Positions 11,316-22,757 of a stretch of DNA of 64,000 bases are shown here, piece by piece. Numbering within the stretch: the first letter of the stretch is position 1; each line of letters begins with the position of its first letter. The translations under genes were made by a program, and so were the position numbers. The notes under the pieces are model-generated. The model did no database searches, had not been told where the DNA came from, and saw only the letters and a program-made list of their open reading frames with translations. Source of the stretch: Diplonema papillatum (lineage: Eukaryota > Euglenozoa > Diplonemea > Diplonemida > Diplonemidae); NCBI GenBank assembly GCA_030068145.1, contig JAPJBO010000065.1, forward strand, positions 1-64,000. The letters run 5' to 3'.

Positions 11316-11524
11316 GAAATACTCGAGGGACTGCCTTGTGCTCATTCCGAAGGAGGCTAAGTTTTTGTTGAACGCTTACGCCCGCCACTAAACCCAGATT
11401 TACCTGTGTTTCGTGTGGGCTACAGCACATTTACCTCCTTTGATCTTTTCGCAACTGGCACAGTGGCAATCTCCTCAAGCATTTCCTACAAAGCAGGTAC
11501 TTATACGAAAAAAAAAAAAAAAAA
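11316..11524 (+). mobile_element. Retroposon subfamily B, copy 1
   Basis: It begins AAATACTCGAGGGACTGCC and ends GCTTATACG followed by a 17-nt A run. The core TGAACGCTTACGCCCGCCAC through GGGCTACAGCACATTTACCT is shared with 12068, 14216, 24644 and the minus-strand copy at 45519. Compared with the reverse complement of subfamily A, the order of similar blocks is the same, so A and B are branches of one family. Confidence 0.65.
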
Positions 11525-12067
11525 GGTTACTACAACTCCGAAACCCGTTCCTCGCTTGTTGTTTTGCCCGAAGGGCCGCAACCCCAGATAGTGGACAAGC
11601 CAGGGACAAATTAAACGCTTCGTCACCCTGCCTCCTGCAATCCACCACAAGCTCTTCATTCGTTTGCCCGCTCACGGCGGCTCCGCTATGTTAGTCCCTC
11701 CGCTAGGCGACACACAGGCACATCAAACAATCAACGAAAAGAACGAAGGGTAAGTAACAAATAGGCGGGGTTGACCGGTGTTTTACAGTGTGAACAACGG
11801 AGCTTTGCAAAAAAAAGAAAGGCAACGCAAGAAGAAGAAGAACGACCACCTCAGGGCTAGTCTGCTTTTTCTGTTCTTGGGACTTCGCTTTGAAAACCCT
11901 GCCCCAGGAACAAGATAGGAAAATGGGAAAGTCCAAAGTGTTCGTTGAGCCTAGTGGAGTTCCCTCGATGGAGCGCAAAGGTGGAGCTAAGCCAGTCCTG
12001 CTTGTCTAGGTTAGGAAGAGCCGGCATCGAAGGATCAAAAAGCAACGTCGCCTAGGATCAAGCCGGG
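11525..12067. other. Intergenic between two B copies
   Basis: No gene is supported. The sequence is rich in A runs and short frames. Confidence 0.5.
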
Positions 12068-12279
12068 AAAATACTCGAGGGACTGCCTTGTGCTCATTTC
12101 GAAGGAGGCTAGAGGGGGAGAAAACAATACAACTACAAAGTGGGTCATTATTGTTGAACGCTTACGCCCGCCACTAAACCCAGATTTACCTGTGTTTCGT
12201 GTGGGCTACAGCACATTTACCTCCTACTGGCAGTCTCCTCAAGCATTTCCTACAAAGCAGGTGCTTATACAAAAAAAAC
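12068..12279 (+). mobile_element. Retroposon subfamily B, copy 2
   Basis: Complete from AAAATACTCGAGGGACTGCC to GCTTATACAAAAAAAA. It is missing the TTTGATCTTTTCGCA part near the 3' end that copy 1 has. Confidence 0.65.
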
Positions 12280-14215
12280 TGCTGTGGATGCGGGTTGCAC
12301 TTTCAAATCACGGACGCGATTTGAGGGACGGCAACTTGCCGGTTCCAGACTTGGTCTCCGTTTTGTGTAAACGGCCAGGACTTGAGTCAAAGCCTCGAGG
12401 CATCATCGTCGCCATCATGAACGCTTGGCTGCCACAAGCCCAGTATCCCTGTGGTATTTTTCTGTCACCTCCGACTTCTTCCCTTGAACATGAAACAAGA
12501 CCAAAGGATCGTCTATAGTGCTCGTTACGCCCAGCGGAGTTCCCTCTAAGAACAAAAAACCGATCGATGGTAGCGTGCGTACTATCCTCTCCCGTTAGAT
12601 GAACAAAACAGGTTTGAAAGGAAGTGCGCACAAACACAGGAAGCGCCGGATCAGTTTTTTTTCTTTCTTTTTTTTTTTTTTGTAGTTTTAGGTAGTTTTA
12701 GTTCGTTTTCGCTCCATAAAGAAGGGTCGACCGGAGACCCTGAAATGTGCCGGATTCCCCGGAACTGCATCGAATGGAATATTATGTCCGGCGAATACCT
12801 AACACTTGCACACGGCTAACAGCCCCGTCACCGTCCCGGAAACATCGTAGCTTCACCCCCAGGGCATTAGCTTCCCATTCCAAATTCCGTCAGCTGGCGG
12901 AATTTGGAATCCGGGCGGCTCAAAAAAATACAATAAAAAAGTGCAAAAAAACGACCTTCGATGAAAAAAGTCGTGGGGGTCCGGTGGAGGCGTGAGTTAG
13001 GCCAGCTGTGCCAGGAAGCTGGAAGGGTCGGGTGGCCTAATTAAGCAAAGGCTTCTCGATTTCAGAGCGGGAAAAGCAAATTGGCCCCATTGAGACGGAA
13101 TTTGGAAAACTGAGAAAAAATGAAGCTAATAGCCTGTTCACCCCTCGCTTGAAAAAAAAAAAAAAAAAACAGTCAACCTTTCACTCTGAGAAAGAATAGT
13201 TGGTTGCTGCTGGCGAAGTCTCTCTGAATCTCGGACCCCCTCCCCTCCTCTATCGTAAAGCGAGAAAAAGAGTGAAAGAGTACGTACAGTAGGTGAGAAG
13301 AGAAGGGAACGAGTGTAAAAGAAGTTGGCGGCAGCACAAACTACCGGGCCAGCGGAGACCACAGCAAAAAGATTTCTAATGTTTCCTTATCCCTCAAAAC
13401 CAGCACCAATAACAACGACTCCCCTCCTCTATCGTAAGAGGTCAGTGACCGCTTTCTCAACCGCATATTGACAGCGTGGGGTCAGCCCAGGACCAGTCCG
13501 CTCCTTCTGCGCAAAGATTGCATCGCAGATGTACCGGTCAGGGGGGGGGGTCGAATAATAACACAGTGTTATGCGAACTTTAACTCTAATAAACAAAGTT
13601 CCGGGTAGCCGAACAGTAGCAGGATCAAATAGTGGTAGTGTTTTTAGACAACCAGCCGTGTGTCAAATAACTGTTATAATTCGACCCCCCCCCCCCCCCC
13701 CTTTAGGTGCTGGGGTCCGTGGAAGAACCCACCAACAGACCACTCGAAGCAATCTACAACTGACCGGCGGCTACCGCGAAGGACCGAAGTGTTGCGGTGG
13801 ATGAACGACCGACGCTTCATCATCAAGCTGGCCACAAAGTGACTGTTCAACCCTGTGGCCAGGGGCCGGTCCACTCCGCAGACGCACTGGTCACGTGGTG
13901 ATCGCCAAAAAAAGACCGGAGGCGCTTCAACTCCTGCAGTGTCTCGCACGCAAGGGTGCCTTTGCCACCTTCGACACGCTCCTCAGCTGCTGACCTTCTG
14001 TCGCAAGTGACACTTGCTGACTGCAGGGCGTTTGGTGCAACGACAGCACAGCGGGATATGGGCTTTGTGAACGACACTATTGCTAGACTGACCGCCAGGT
14101 TGTTTTCTCGGTTAAACGTGCGGTGTCATGGCAACGATCAGGTCCACTGTGCGAAGTAGACGAAGAGTGCGGACTCTCGCTGGGCGGGGGGGGGGACAAA
14201 GAAGAAAAAAAAAAA
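12280..14215. other. Intergenic, no gene seen
   Basis: Low-complexity tracts (T at 12654-12681, A at 13150-13169, G at 13541-13549, C at 13685-13700) separate short frames with no recognisable similarity. The motif ACAAAACAGG followed by GCGCACAAACA lies at 12604-12636. GCGAACTTTAACTCTAA lies near 13573. Confidence 0.5.
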
Positions 14216-14540
14216 AATACTCGAGGGGCTGCCTTGTGCTTACTTCGAAGGAGGCTAGAGGGGGAGAAACAATACAACTACAAAATGGGGTTTTTTGTTG
14301 AACGCTTACGCCCATCACATCAGTCCCGACCGTCCCGACCACCCTCTTCACCCAACTCACCGCGCCCGACCTGTCGAGTTGCTTCGGCATGTTTGTTGAA
14401 CGCTTACGCCCGCCACTAAACCCAGATTCACCTGTGTTTCGTGTGGGCTACAGCACATTTACCTCCTTTGATCTTTTGCAGCTGGCAGCCTCCTCAGGTA
14501 TTTCCTACAAAGCAGGTGCTTATACAAAAAACAAAAATGA
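14216..14540 (+). mobile_element. Retroposon subfamily B, copy 3, with internal duplication
   Basis: It starts AATACTCGAGGGGCTGCC and ends GCTTATACAAAAAACAAAAA. TTGTTGAACGCTTACGCCC occurs twice (near 14296 and 14394), enclosing about 98 bp of CCCGACC-rich sequence not found in the other copies. That is consistent with an insertion or strand-slippage event inside the element. Confidence 0.65.
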
Positions 14541-15267
14541 AAAGGAAACTTCCAAGTCAAAAGACACCATCCAGCAGTAACACAAAAGGAAAAAGAGCTA
14601 TCCAAGCAACCTTCCCCCGGTAGATGACCGACCGAAAGGCATCCACTACCTCTTGGGCGGTCTGATACTTGCCGTCGTTGGGGGAAGAAAGTAAACGACA
14701 AGGAACTCACGCAAACAAAGCCCTAAAAATAATTCCAACTCTCCACGCGCAATACAAAGCAAAAAAAGAAAGAAACAGCGTCGTCAATAATCTAATATCT
14801 CGGGTACCTGTGCTCCAGGCTTTTTTTTGCCGCTACTTGAGAAGAAAGGAACGAGTTCTTTCGACGCCGAGCATGCACTGTTGGGGGGATTTGAGAAGAT
14901 TCGCAAACCGGGCACCGGAGTGACTGGCGCAGACTTATCGCCGCTTATCCTCTGCATTCTAACCTCAAGCTTTTGCGCGGCAACGCCGCGGTCCATTAGG
15001 AGAGGGGTGGGCCGAGAAGTCGGGGGGCTCTGGAAAGCCGTCGTACTATATTGTGCGAGTCTTTTTATTACCTGATAGTTTAGGCGTTTTTTGAAAATCA
15101 TCACCCAGGCCGTAAATGCCAGCCTCAGCATCTCAGATGTGTCCACTCAACCCATCTAGAACTTTCCGCAGTTGCAGACGAGCAGTCCCAAGCCGAAGAC
15201 TCTCGAACGGACGAACCGCTTACAATGTGCAGCTCAGTGATTCGAGCTCAATCACGCCCCCAAGTAT
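14541..15267. other. Intergenic, no gene seen
   Basis: No gene is supported. 15045-15112 matches 16095-16160 (ATTGTG, then CTTTTTATTACCTGATA), read on the minus strand as a UTR-like end with an AATAAA signal. Confidence 0.45.
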
Positions 15268-15348
15268 GTAGAGTTGACCACGATAATAAAGAAAACTTTC
15301 AGTTCTTTAGAACTGAAAGTATTTTTTTATCGATTAGTCAACCTCTAC
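15268..15348. repeat. Long imperfect palindrome
   Basis: The centre ACTTTCAGTTCT-TT-AGAACTGAAAGT (15295-15320) is perfect. It is extended on both sides by GTAGAGTTGAC and its inverse GTCAACCTCTAC, giving about 80 bp of near-palindrome. It would form a strong hairpin in RNA or single-stranded DNA. It sits in noncoding sequence. Confidence 0.65.
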
Positions 15349-16094
15349 GACCGCTCAGGAAACGTCTTCGACGGAAGAACTCACGTACACCACGTACAGT
15401 GAAAGTTTCCCCTCCCACCTTCCTTCATCATCAGCTTGACGGAACCGTTCTGTGTGCTTCGCGAGCGCTCCCGGAGCTCGTCCAACAAGGTGCATCACTC
15501 TCATTTTGTGGATGGTGCGAGGGTGGGGAGTGGTCGGGGAGGGGCCTGGATGGTTATTGCGTGATCGCGTGAGGGTTTCTTGCCTGTTGTCGCGCTTTTT
15601 AGTCTAACTCCCAGCTGTTTGGTTCTCTAAACTGCAGTTGTGGGAGGCTTCGGCCTCCTCGGCTGCGTTGCGGGTCCTTCAGAGACCTGCCGGTTGCGTT
15701 TTAGCACCCGTTCCGTGCATATTGGCCCTTGCCCCACCTAACCCATTCTGAAGCTGATCTGGCAGACCGTGGCAAAGAGTTGGCGCTGCCTGTCGTCGAC
15801 CCCGTCGTGACCCCTGGAAGGGGTGGCAAGGACCCTCAAAATGTCAGAAATGGGCTGCCGGGGATCGCGAGCACGTGAGTACCGGGGAAAGCCTGCAACA
15901 CGGGAGCCAAGCTTCACGTGTTCGGCGGTACTCTGCGGAGCTACGGGTCAAGTACGCTACCGATTTCCCAAGTTCAAGCATCAAGGCGTGGCGCACCTCG
16001 AAGGTTGCCGCTGCAGTGGACTGCCGTGGCTGCGACGGCAACGGGGAATTAGGGCTCGATTCTGGAGGGTGTCAGGCTGTCAGGCGCGGGAGTC
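15349..16094. other. Intergenic, no gene seen
   Basis: No gene is supported here; frames are short and unlike any family I know. Confidence 0.5.
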
Positions 16095-16218
16095 ATAGTT
16101 ATATATTGTGAGCGTCTTTTTATTACCTGATAACTCTGGGCCTTTTTCAGAATATGACCAGCTGTTCCAGGCTGGGGGCAGACCGGGGCCAAGGCACCCC
16201 AGAAACTGTTTTGTGGGT

Positions 16219-17190
16219 TCAGTAGGGCCCTGGGGTCTCCTCGGAGACACCTCGCTGCCCGCCTGCCAGATCCGTCCTGAAGTGGTCTCGACGCTTGATT
16301 GGAGACCTCCGGGTGGTCGCGTCTGGCTGCTTGCCGCCGGCCATGGCCTTTTGCGCCTGGACCAGAGCCGACTTCGTGAAGTCGGTGTAGTCCAAAGACC
16401 CGAACCGGGTCTCCCACGCAATCTGGAATTCGATCCCGTTTGCATGCAAGCACTTCAGCCACAGGGCCTCCAGGCGGACCATGATGTGATGGAGCACCTG
16501 GAGGATGGGCGGGGTCCGGTACGCCAACGGCATCAGGGCTATAAGAGTGACGAAGTGGGTCCGGCGCTCGTGGTCGACCACGCTCCCCGCGTCGTGGGGG
16601 TTCTCGGGAACCAAATGGTAGGCGTATCTGCCTTTTATTTCGGACAGGATGACTTGGCGCCCTGGAGTCGTCGCCAACCCCTCCACCCACGTCATGACTC
16701 GGCGTGGGTCCACCGCCTCGGTCATGCCCGGAGCGGCCTGCGCAGCCATCGGGAGGTTTTGGAAGGCAGATTGGGCGAACAAAGCGAGGAGAGCGGTCTT
16801 GACCGGGCCCTCCTCAACGGCAGCGAGCAATGGCTCTTGAGCCAAGCTCGGCGGAGCGTCGTGCTCTTGAGCACGAGCGATCCGGACACGGAACTCTTCT
16901 TGAAGAGTGGTGCCAGCCTGGTGCACCGCCACTATGCAGGCGGGGCAAACCCACCCGTCCGCCGCTAAGTGGTCTACGAACAAGGGCGCGACTTCCCTCG
17001 GGAGCGCCGCTTTGAGGCAGGTGGCCAGACCCCGTTTCCCACATCGGGCACAGAACGCCCCCGCGGTGTGGATCTTTCCACAATCGACACAGCAGTCGAC
17101 GTCTTCCTCCGCGGCCTCCCACTCGTCGGGGGCGCGGACAACCTGGATCAGGGACCAATACACGGCCTTGAACTCACAAGATAGGACCAT
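16219..17190 (-). CDS. Cys-rich zinc-ribbon-like protein, possibly retroelement gag
   Basis: A 323-residue frame opens with ATG at 17190. I do not recognise the family. The N-terminal 90 residues hold paired cysteines: C34-x2-C37, C47-x2-C50 (with H41 and C58 near) and C82-x2-C85, a layout that would bind one or two zinc ions. The middle (about 110-250) looks helical and contains FVTLIALMPLAYRTPPILQV and WLKCLHANGIEFQIAWETRF. The C-terminal 60 residues are basic. Just past its stop, an AATAAA-containing segment (16095-16160) has a second copy at 15045-15112 on the same strand, as though an element end had been duplicated. The isolated frame in repeat DNA, with zinc motifs and a basic tail, suggests a retroelement structural protein. 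A diverged host protein is the alternative. Confidence 0.45.
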   Translation of the reverse strand: MVLSCEFKAVYWSLIQVVRAPDEWEAAEEDVDCCVDCGKIHTAGAFCARCGKRGLATCLKAALPREVAPLFVDHLAADGWVCPACIVAVHQAGTTLQEEFRVRIARAQEHDAPPSLAQEPLLAAVEEGPVKTALLALFAQSAFQNLPMAAQAAPGMTEAVDPRRVMTWVEGLATTPGRQVILSEIKGRYAYHLVPENPHDAGSVVDHERRTHFVTLIALMPLAYRTPPILQVLHHIMVRLEALWLKCLHANGIEFQIAWETRFGSLDYTDFTKSALVQAQKAMAGGKQPDATTRRSPIKRRDHFRTDLAGGQRGVSEETPGPY

Positions 17191-17674
17191 AGAACGAGCA
17201 ATTATTTTTTGTTTGTGCGATTTAACCTACGTGTGTTCTGGTTAAACCGCTGCCAACGTCCTTTTTAGCTGTAACAAATACTGTCTCCAGGGGAAGCAGA
17301 AATTGGTTGTCGCAAAAAAATAAAAAGCCATGCACCGGACCCGGGTTTTTGAAACGCAACTTTTTTTCTAACTTTCGTGCAGGGATTCTTTCTGACTTTC
17401 ACTGCACATGCACTTTTTTCTAGGTTTGGGTTGTGTGTAGTCGGAGAGGTGTGATGAAAGAGACTGGCATCTGCACCTGTGTACTCAGCTTGACAACATT
17501 CTGGAGCTCATGCGAGATTAACCACGAATCTCCTCCTGCATGGCTCCTCACTTTTCTGTGACATGTAGTCAATTCATTATGTGTTCTATCAGCAGGGACA
17601 CACAACTACGAAAGTATCAGCCTCCTCTGCCCCCAGACACACGAACCGGACAAAGGCATGTGGAACTTAGCCAC
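17191..17674. other. Intergenic, no gene seen
   Basis: Contains a TTTGTTTGTGCG copy (17209-17220), the inverse of the GCGCACAAACAAA motif. No gene is supported. Confidence 0.5.
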
Positions 17675-17792
17675 AGGCTACCTCGAAGTTACGCTGAACC
17701 ACAACTTTCCTGTTCAGCGTAACTTAGAGGTCCAGACCTCTATGTTACACTGTACTGCTTGCATTGCGGTTCAGCGTACTCCGAGGTAGTCT
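17675..17792. repeat. Nested inverted-repeat element, 118 bp
   Basis: The outer arms CTACCTCGAAGTTACGCTGA and its near inverse at 17768-17790 enclose a second hairpin (GTTCAGCGTAACTTAGAGG, then GACCTCTATGTTACAC). It resembles a short foldback MITE. One copy only was seen. Confidence 0.5.
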
Positions 17793-19672
17793 ACGTTCCA
17801 AATGCCTGGACGATGACGACTTCCAGGATGCAGACTAAGAGGATGCACTTTCCCTTGAAATCATGCTGTTGGGACCTTGCACTTGAGATAGAAGTTGCCA
17901 ATAAGCCAATCCGGAGACTTACAGACCCCAAATGGGTGGCAAACAGGCCTTTTGTCACAGTTTGTGCCCTGTACGGAAGTTAGAAAAAACCCGGGACCCC
18001 GGTCAGGAAACCCCCCCGGGACCCCCAATACACCCCTGCACACGTAGCGGATATCCCTATATTGCCGAAAGCTACCTGGTGACCCCCCCCCCCACTTTGG
18101 GAGCCGTACACTCCCCTTTTTACCCCTTTTTACCTTTCGATTTTGCATCCCTTTCCTAGACAACATCTTCCTCGAAGAAGACTTGATGCTAGCATCAACC
18201 ATGCATGCGAGGCAGTGCTCTGCCTAAACATTAAACTAAGATTTTTCCCCCGGGAGTTTCAAGCGAACTTTCGTTCTATAAAAGTTAAAAAAGAAATAAG
18301 AAGGAAAAGGAACGCTCAACAATACTGAACTCAAGCAACTGCCGTACGGGAGAAACCTACCAAGATGGACAAATCGCCCCTGGGTGGGCTAGTCTGACAC
18401 TTGCTGTCGTCGCGGGAGACGGAATTGAACGATACCGACAAAGAACTGACTGAGCATCGCGCCGGATAAACACAAAAAAACGGAGGAAAGAAAGATGGCC
18501 TGCATCTGTTTCTGAAAATATTACAAGGTCTTGGCCCCATTCTCTTTCTCTTCACGGACTAGCACGGCAACAGGAACCTGAAAGGCAGTGTTGCCTGCAC
18601 GGTGGACTCCAGCCACAGAAAATGGTGCGAAAGAGGAGAACTTACTAAGGCACCGCTGGGTGTGCACAAAAGAAAAAAGTGCCATTTTAATTTGTTCTGT
18701 AACGAATGCAAATCTAGCGCGGAATAGTTGACAAACCTCTTTTAGTTTGTGCTGACCACGATTGCACAATTGCGGGAGCTGGAAGCCCCTAGCGCCGGTT
18801 CGAACCGTTTCGTGGGAAAAAGCGAAGAATCCAAAGCATCCTCTTTTTCTTCTGTATGTAGAGTGTGCCGCTGCTCAACTATTCTCTTTCTCTCGTCTTC
18901 TTGTTGCGTTAGTGGGGAGTCATTTGCATGCAACTGAGTACCACACTTTTTCTCTACATCAGCTTGCACTTTAAATACAAAACATACACCAACTTCTAAA
19001 AATAGAGTTCGCCGTGTACACAAAAATAAGCTCAGCCCCCCCCCACCCTCACAACACAGCGGCGAAAACGAAAAATAGATACCGCTGGAGAAAATCAAGA
19101 GGCCCAGTCCCTCGTGGGTTCATTCCTTACTTACGAAGTCTTGCACTCCCTTCTTCTTTCTCGTTTGCTCTCCGAAGAAGAGACTTGACGGGTTTGCGGG
19201 GGGGGGCCTTAGCATCAGCACTGGGGGGGGGGGGCTTTGCAAACAGCCGTACCATTCCAAGCATGTTCTTGCATCCACTCCCCCCTCTTCAAGTTCCCCT
19301 CGCCTCCCCTCAATCGGTTCATGTTCGTGCGAGCGACTCACAAAAACGACTTGTCTGAAGAAGCTTAGGACGTGCCTCTTTTCGGCCCTGTTTTCGGTGC
19401 GTATTCGAGAGCAGTGCACTTGTGAACGCCCGACGGAGAAAAAATGATGAATCGCGCCAGAAGATGATGCAAAGCGGCGTGTTGTGTCCCACTCAGTGCA
19501 CAAGCTACTATACCACCAATATCCATGCACGTAGCACCACGTAGTGGATGCTAGTACAGGAAGTGTTGCAGAGCATGACACACACGCCATGTGGCAGGTA
19601 TGCAGTACGGTCAGAGCTAGCTCTACACTGTACACCTCCATACCACATCACATGAGACCCATGAGCTGCATA
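17793..19672. other. Intergenic; repeat F at 18165-18300
   Basis: No gene is supported. 18165-18300 is repeat F joined to TCAAGCGAACTTTCGTTCTA. 18890-18955 carries the inverse of the GTGGTACTCATTTGC repeat also present at 10970-11010 and 58440-58500. Homopolymer G runs occur at 19200 and 19225. Confidence 0.5.
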
Positions 19673-20083
19673 CCTACTAGGGGGGCCCAAATACTATAGG
19701 TACCCAAATACAATATTATTGAGCCAATTCACCCACCCCCTGATCGAGCGTAATCGAGTGTAATATTTTGGATTAGAATGCAAAGAATCTGTGGCGATAA
19801 TAATCTGCATCGACCCGCCTGGGCGCCCTAAATTTCACCAAGGTGGTTTTGGCCACCGAAAATTTTTCAGTCGAAAAAACGACTTTGAACCCCCAAAACG
19901 CGCTTAAACACCCCAAAAACCTCGAAAAAACTACTTTTTTTTCGAAAATTTTTTTCGACCCGGAACCCGCCCCGGGGTGGGGAGGGGGGGGGGGTGCGCT
20001 CTAAGGTGGTTCGGAAAAATCGGAAAAAAAGTGTCGAAAATTTTGACGCAAAGTCCGAGCGGCGGGGTGAAAAAGTGATTTCA

Positions 20084-20301
20084 TTTTTTTTTTTTTACAT
20101 AAGCGCCAGCTTGAAAGGAAATGCTCGACGATGCTGCCCGACAAAGAACAGAAGGGATCCCAAGTGCTGGAACTACCGAACCACGTGTTGAACGGACGTG
20201 AGGTCATGCGGGTCTACCCCTACACGACAAATCACACAAACACAACAGGTCAAAAAATCCTGAGTGAGAAAACAACACACGGTGGTGTAAGCGAAGAACA
20301 A
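20084..20301 (-). mobile_element. Retroposon subfamily A copy
   Basis: A T run (20084-20096) is followed by ACATAAGCGCCAGCTTGAAA and the family through GGTGTAAGCGAAGAACAAA. The far end with CGAGTATTTT is missing. It lies inside the 3.3-kb inverted-repeat element. Confidence 0.65.
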
Positions 20302-20430
20302 AACTGACCGGGTCTGACCGGGAGGCCGGCAAGCCACCCATATATACATGCACGCTCCTTCGGAGCGTGTTACTTCCCCAAGCCGGGTAGTGTAATATAG
20401 TGTAATCGAGTGTAGTAGAGTGTAATCGTT

Positions 20431-20583
20431 TGGATTAGAATGCAAAGAATCTGTGGCGAGAATCTGCATCGCCGACTGCGCGGTTATCTCTTCGCACGTG
20501 AAGTGTCATGCTTTCGCCTCTTTAGCTCGTCTTGATCGTCGCGCTCAGGCGCGCGTTTGGTGCTTCGCTTCTTCTTCGATTGC
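20431..20583 (-). pseudogene. Conserved basic C-terminal peptide remnant, copy 1
   Basis: Minus-strand reading gives a peptide that ends ERDDQDELKRRKHDTSRAKR and then stops. The copy at 54602-54797 encodes nearly the same residues and the same stop, although the flanks differ. The segment 3' of the stop, with GCGATGCAGATT on its opposite strand, is shared too. Upstream the frame runs into the TAGTAGAGTG repeats and is lost. The conserved reading frame suggests the 3' end of a mobile-element gene. The function is unknown. Confidence 0.45.
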
Positions 20584-22681
20584 TCGTGCCGGGTAGTGTA
20601 ATATAGTGTAATCGAGTGTAGTAGAGTGTAGTAGAGTGTAGTCGAGCGTTGTAGAGTGTGATCGAAATTGACACTAGTATTTTGGGTTCGACCACTGGTG
20701 GACCCCTGGCTGGCCCATGAGCGACCATGTTGACCACTGTCTGGCCCAAGAAGTGCCAAGCACAAGCATACGAGGGACGGAAACCGCAGGTGTGGGCCTT
20801 CACCGTGGTGGAGCCAGGCTAGATTCGGGGTGGCGCCCTGGGAGGGACAGGGACGGGGGTAGTCACGCCTTAGTCCCAGGGCCTCTCCCCACCCATCTGT
20901 ATGTGTTCTCCTGGTCATCGCTACCGCGCTGACCTTTCCCTCAAAGCCCGCTGCCCACTGCCCTACAAGAGACATGCTTTGCACTCTCTGAATGCCCATT
21001 GACTGTGCTCCGCTTCAGCCGACTGCTTTGGAAGAGGTACTGTGCTCCGTTTGGTGCCGACTGCCCTGCCAGAGACGTGCTTGCAGACAGAGGTCGGCCG
21101 CCGCTACTTTGGGTTTCTCTCGCGTCTTCCCAGCAGCTCCGCCACCTTCCCAGAGGCTTGGGGAGAGCCACGTGCTCCGGCTGTAGGGACGAGACCGAGG
21201 TGCGACGCTGGCCCCGGTCGCAATCTGTATGTGCCGGCCCGGCCCGATTAGGCCTTTGGAGTACCGCGTGAATGGCGCGATTGGGCCCACGCGCATGCAG
21301 CCTGTCTGCTCGCAGTCACGCCGGCCGGCCCGCAACCGCAACCACATTCGCTTGTGCCCACACACCAGCTCTTCTTATCGAGCTAGCGATCCAGCTAAGG
21401 AGCACAACCGAGGATCCGAGGCGGAATCATGCCCCACAGTGGCCGCACGAGAGCAGACAGCGATGAAGGCCGCAGGGACAGGGTGTGTCAGCCACAATAA
21501 CGGCAGGTTCCTCCCGCAGACGCACTACCCATCGGAATGTGACAGCGCAAGTAGGCTCGATGGAAGCACGAAGTGAAGCAGGATAGACGAGCTACGGAGA
21601 CGAGACGAGTCGTGTACCAGGGGCAGGCCGGGACGATGAACCGCATGAAGCCGAAGAAAAAGTTCAAGAACGAAGCAACACCACAAGCCGCGTGCAGCCA
21701 AGCAGACCTCCCGGAACCTACGTGGGCAGTAACGAGGAGCCAACAGATGAGTGTCCACTGAACCCCCTTGCCAATACCCCCAACGACTATGGCACGAATT
21801 GCGCAATGCCAGACGGTAGCGTCTGACAATGGCATGCGTGACATTGCAGTGCCTAAAGGTGAGATTAGCCTCCGTCCTTGTTGTCGCCAGGGAGATCGAA
21901 CCCACAAACAGAAACTTGACATCTTCGAGGACAGGGTGTCTGCCAAGCGCTTGCCCTATCGCCTGGAACTGCCCCGCAGGGAATGCCAAAAGGCTCGAGT
22001 ATTAGCTGCGCTAAATTGCAAAGGTTGCTAATACGGGAAAACGGGTACCCGAGCCCCTATGCACTCGACAACCTGCTTCCACAAGTCAGTCCGAACTTCC
22101 TCGTCCCCTGCTGCACTGCCTGGCTACATCCTTTTTTCAGACGAATATGCTTCTTTTTGTTCGATATTCGATGATCGTGCTATCAGCATCTTTAGCCCCA
22201 GAAGAAGGCTCGATAATAGACACGTTGCATCGGCTAATCAGGATTGGCTGAGTGCTGTGTGTTTAATCAATTGTTACAGTACCCCCCCAATTCACCAAAA
22301 GCTGATCGATTGTAATCGATCGTAATCGAGTGTAATCGAGTGTAGTCGACGCGTAATCGAGCTCAAGTCGCTTTCAGGGGGGGGGTAGGTGAATTGGCTC
22401 AATTATTTTGGAATACAATAGGTACGCTGAAATGGGGGTTTCGGTGAGCATTGTTTCGGAATACAATATTATTTGTCCCCAGTGGGGTTCTGCAGGGGGT
22501 TCCACGGGCTTCCCCTCGCGAGAGCAGCTTCTTTTTCGAGAGAAGTTCAAGGTGGAACACTCCTGAAGCCGCAAGTTCAATCCTACTGCTTGATTTCGCT
22601 ATCTATGGCATTTTCCTCTGGTCAGGGATCAATAATTCAGAAGGCCCGCGCCCAAACAAAAAGAAATGGCCCGCTTTTTTT

Positions 22682-22757
22682 AGCCCGTGGTCCAGCGGTC
22701 ACCACACCCACATGTGATGCTGAGGGTGCTGGTTCGATTCCTCGGCGGAGTGGTTTT
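22682..22757 (+). tRNA. tRNA-like Pol III segment, degenerate
   Basis: TGGTCCAGCGG (22688-22698) fits the internal box A and GGTTCGATTCC (22731-22741) fits box B exactly, 32 bases apart. A T5 run follows at 22753-22757. The acceptor and T stems do not pair well, so this is a tRNA pseudogene or the head of a tRNA-derived SINE rather than a working tRNA. No anticodon can be assigned. Confidence 0.3.

Noticed and set aside
15225-15572. 115-codon frame
   Set aside because: It runs straight through the 80-bp palindrome and has no similarity or composition typical of a gene.
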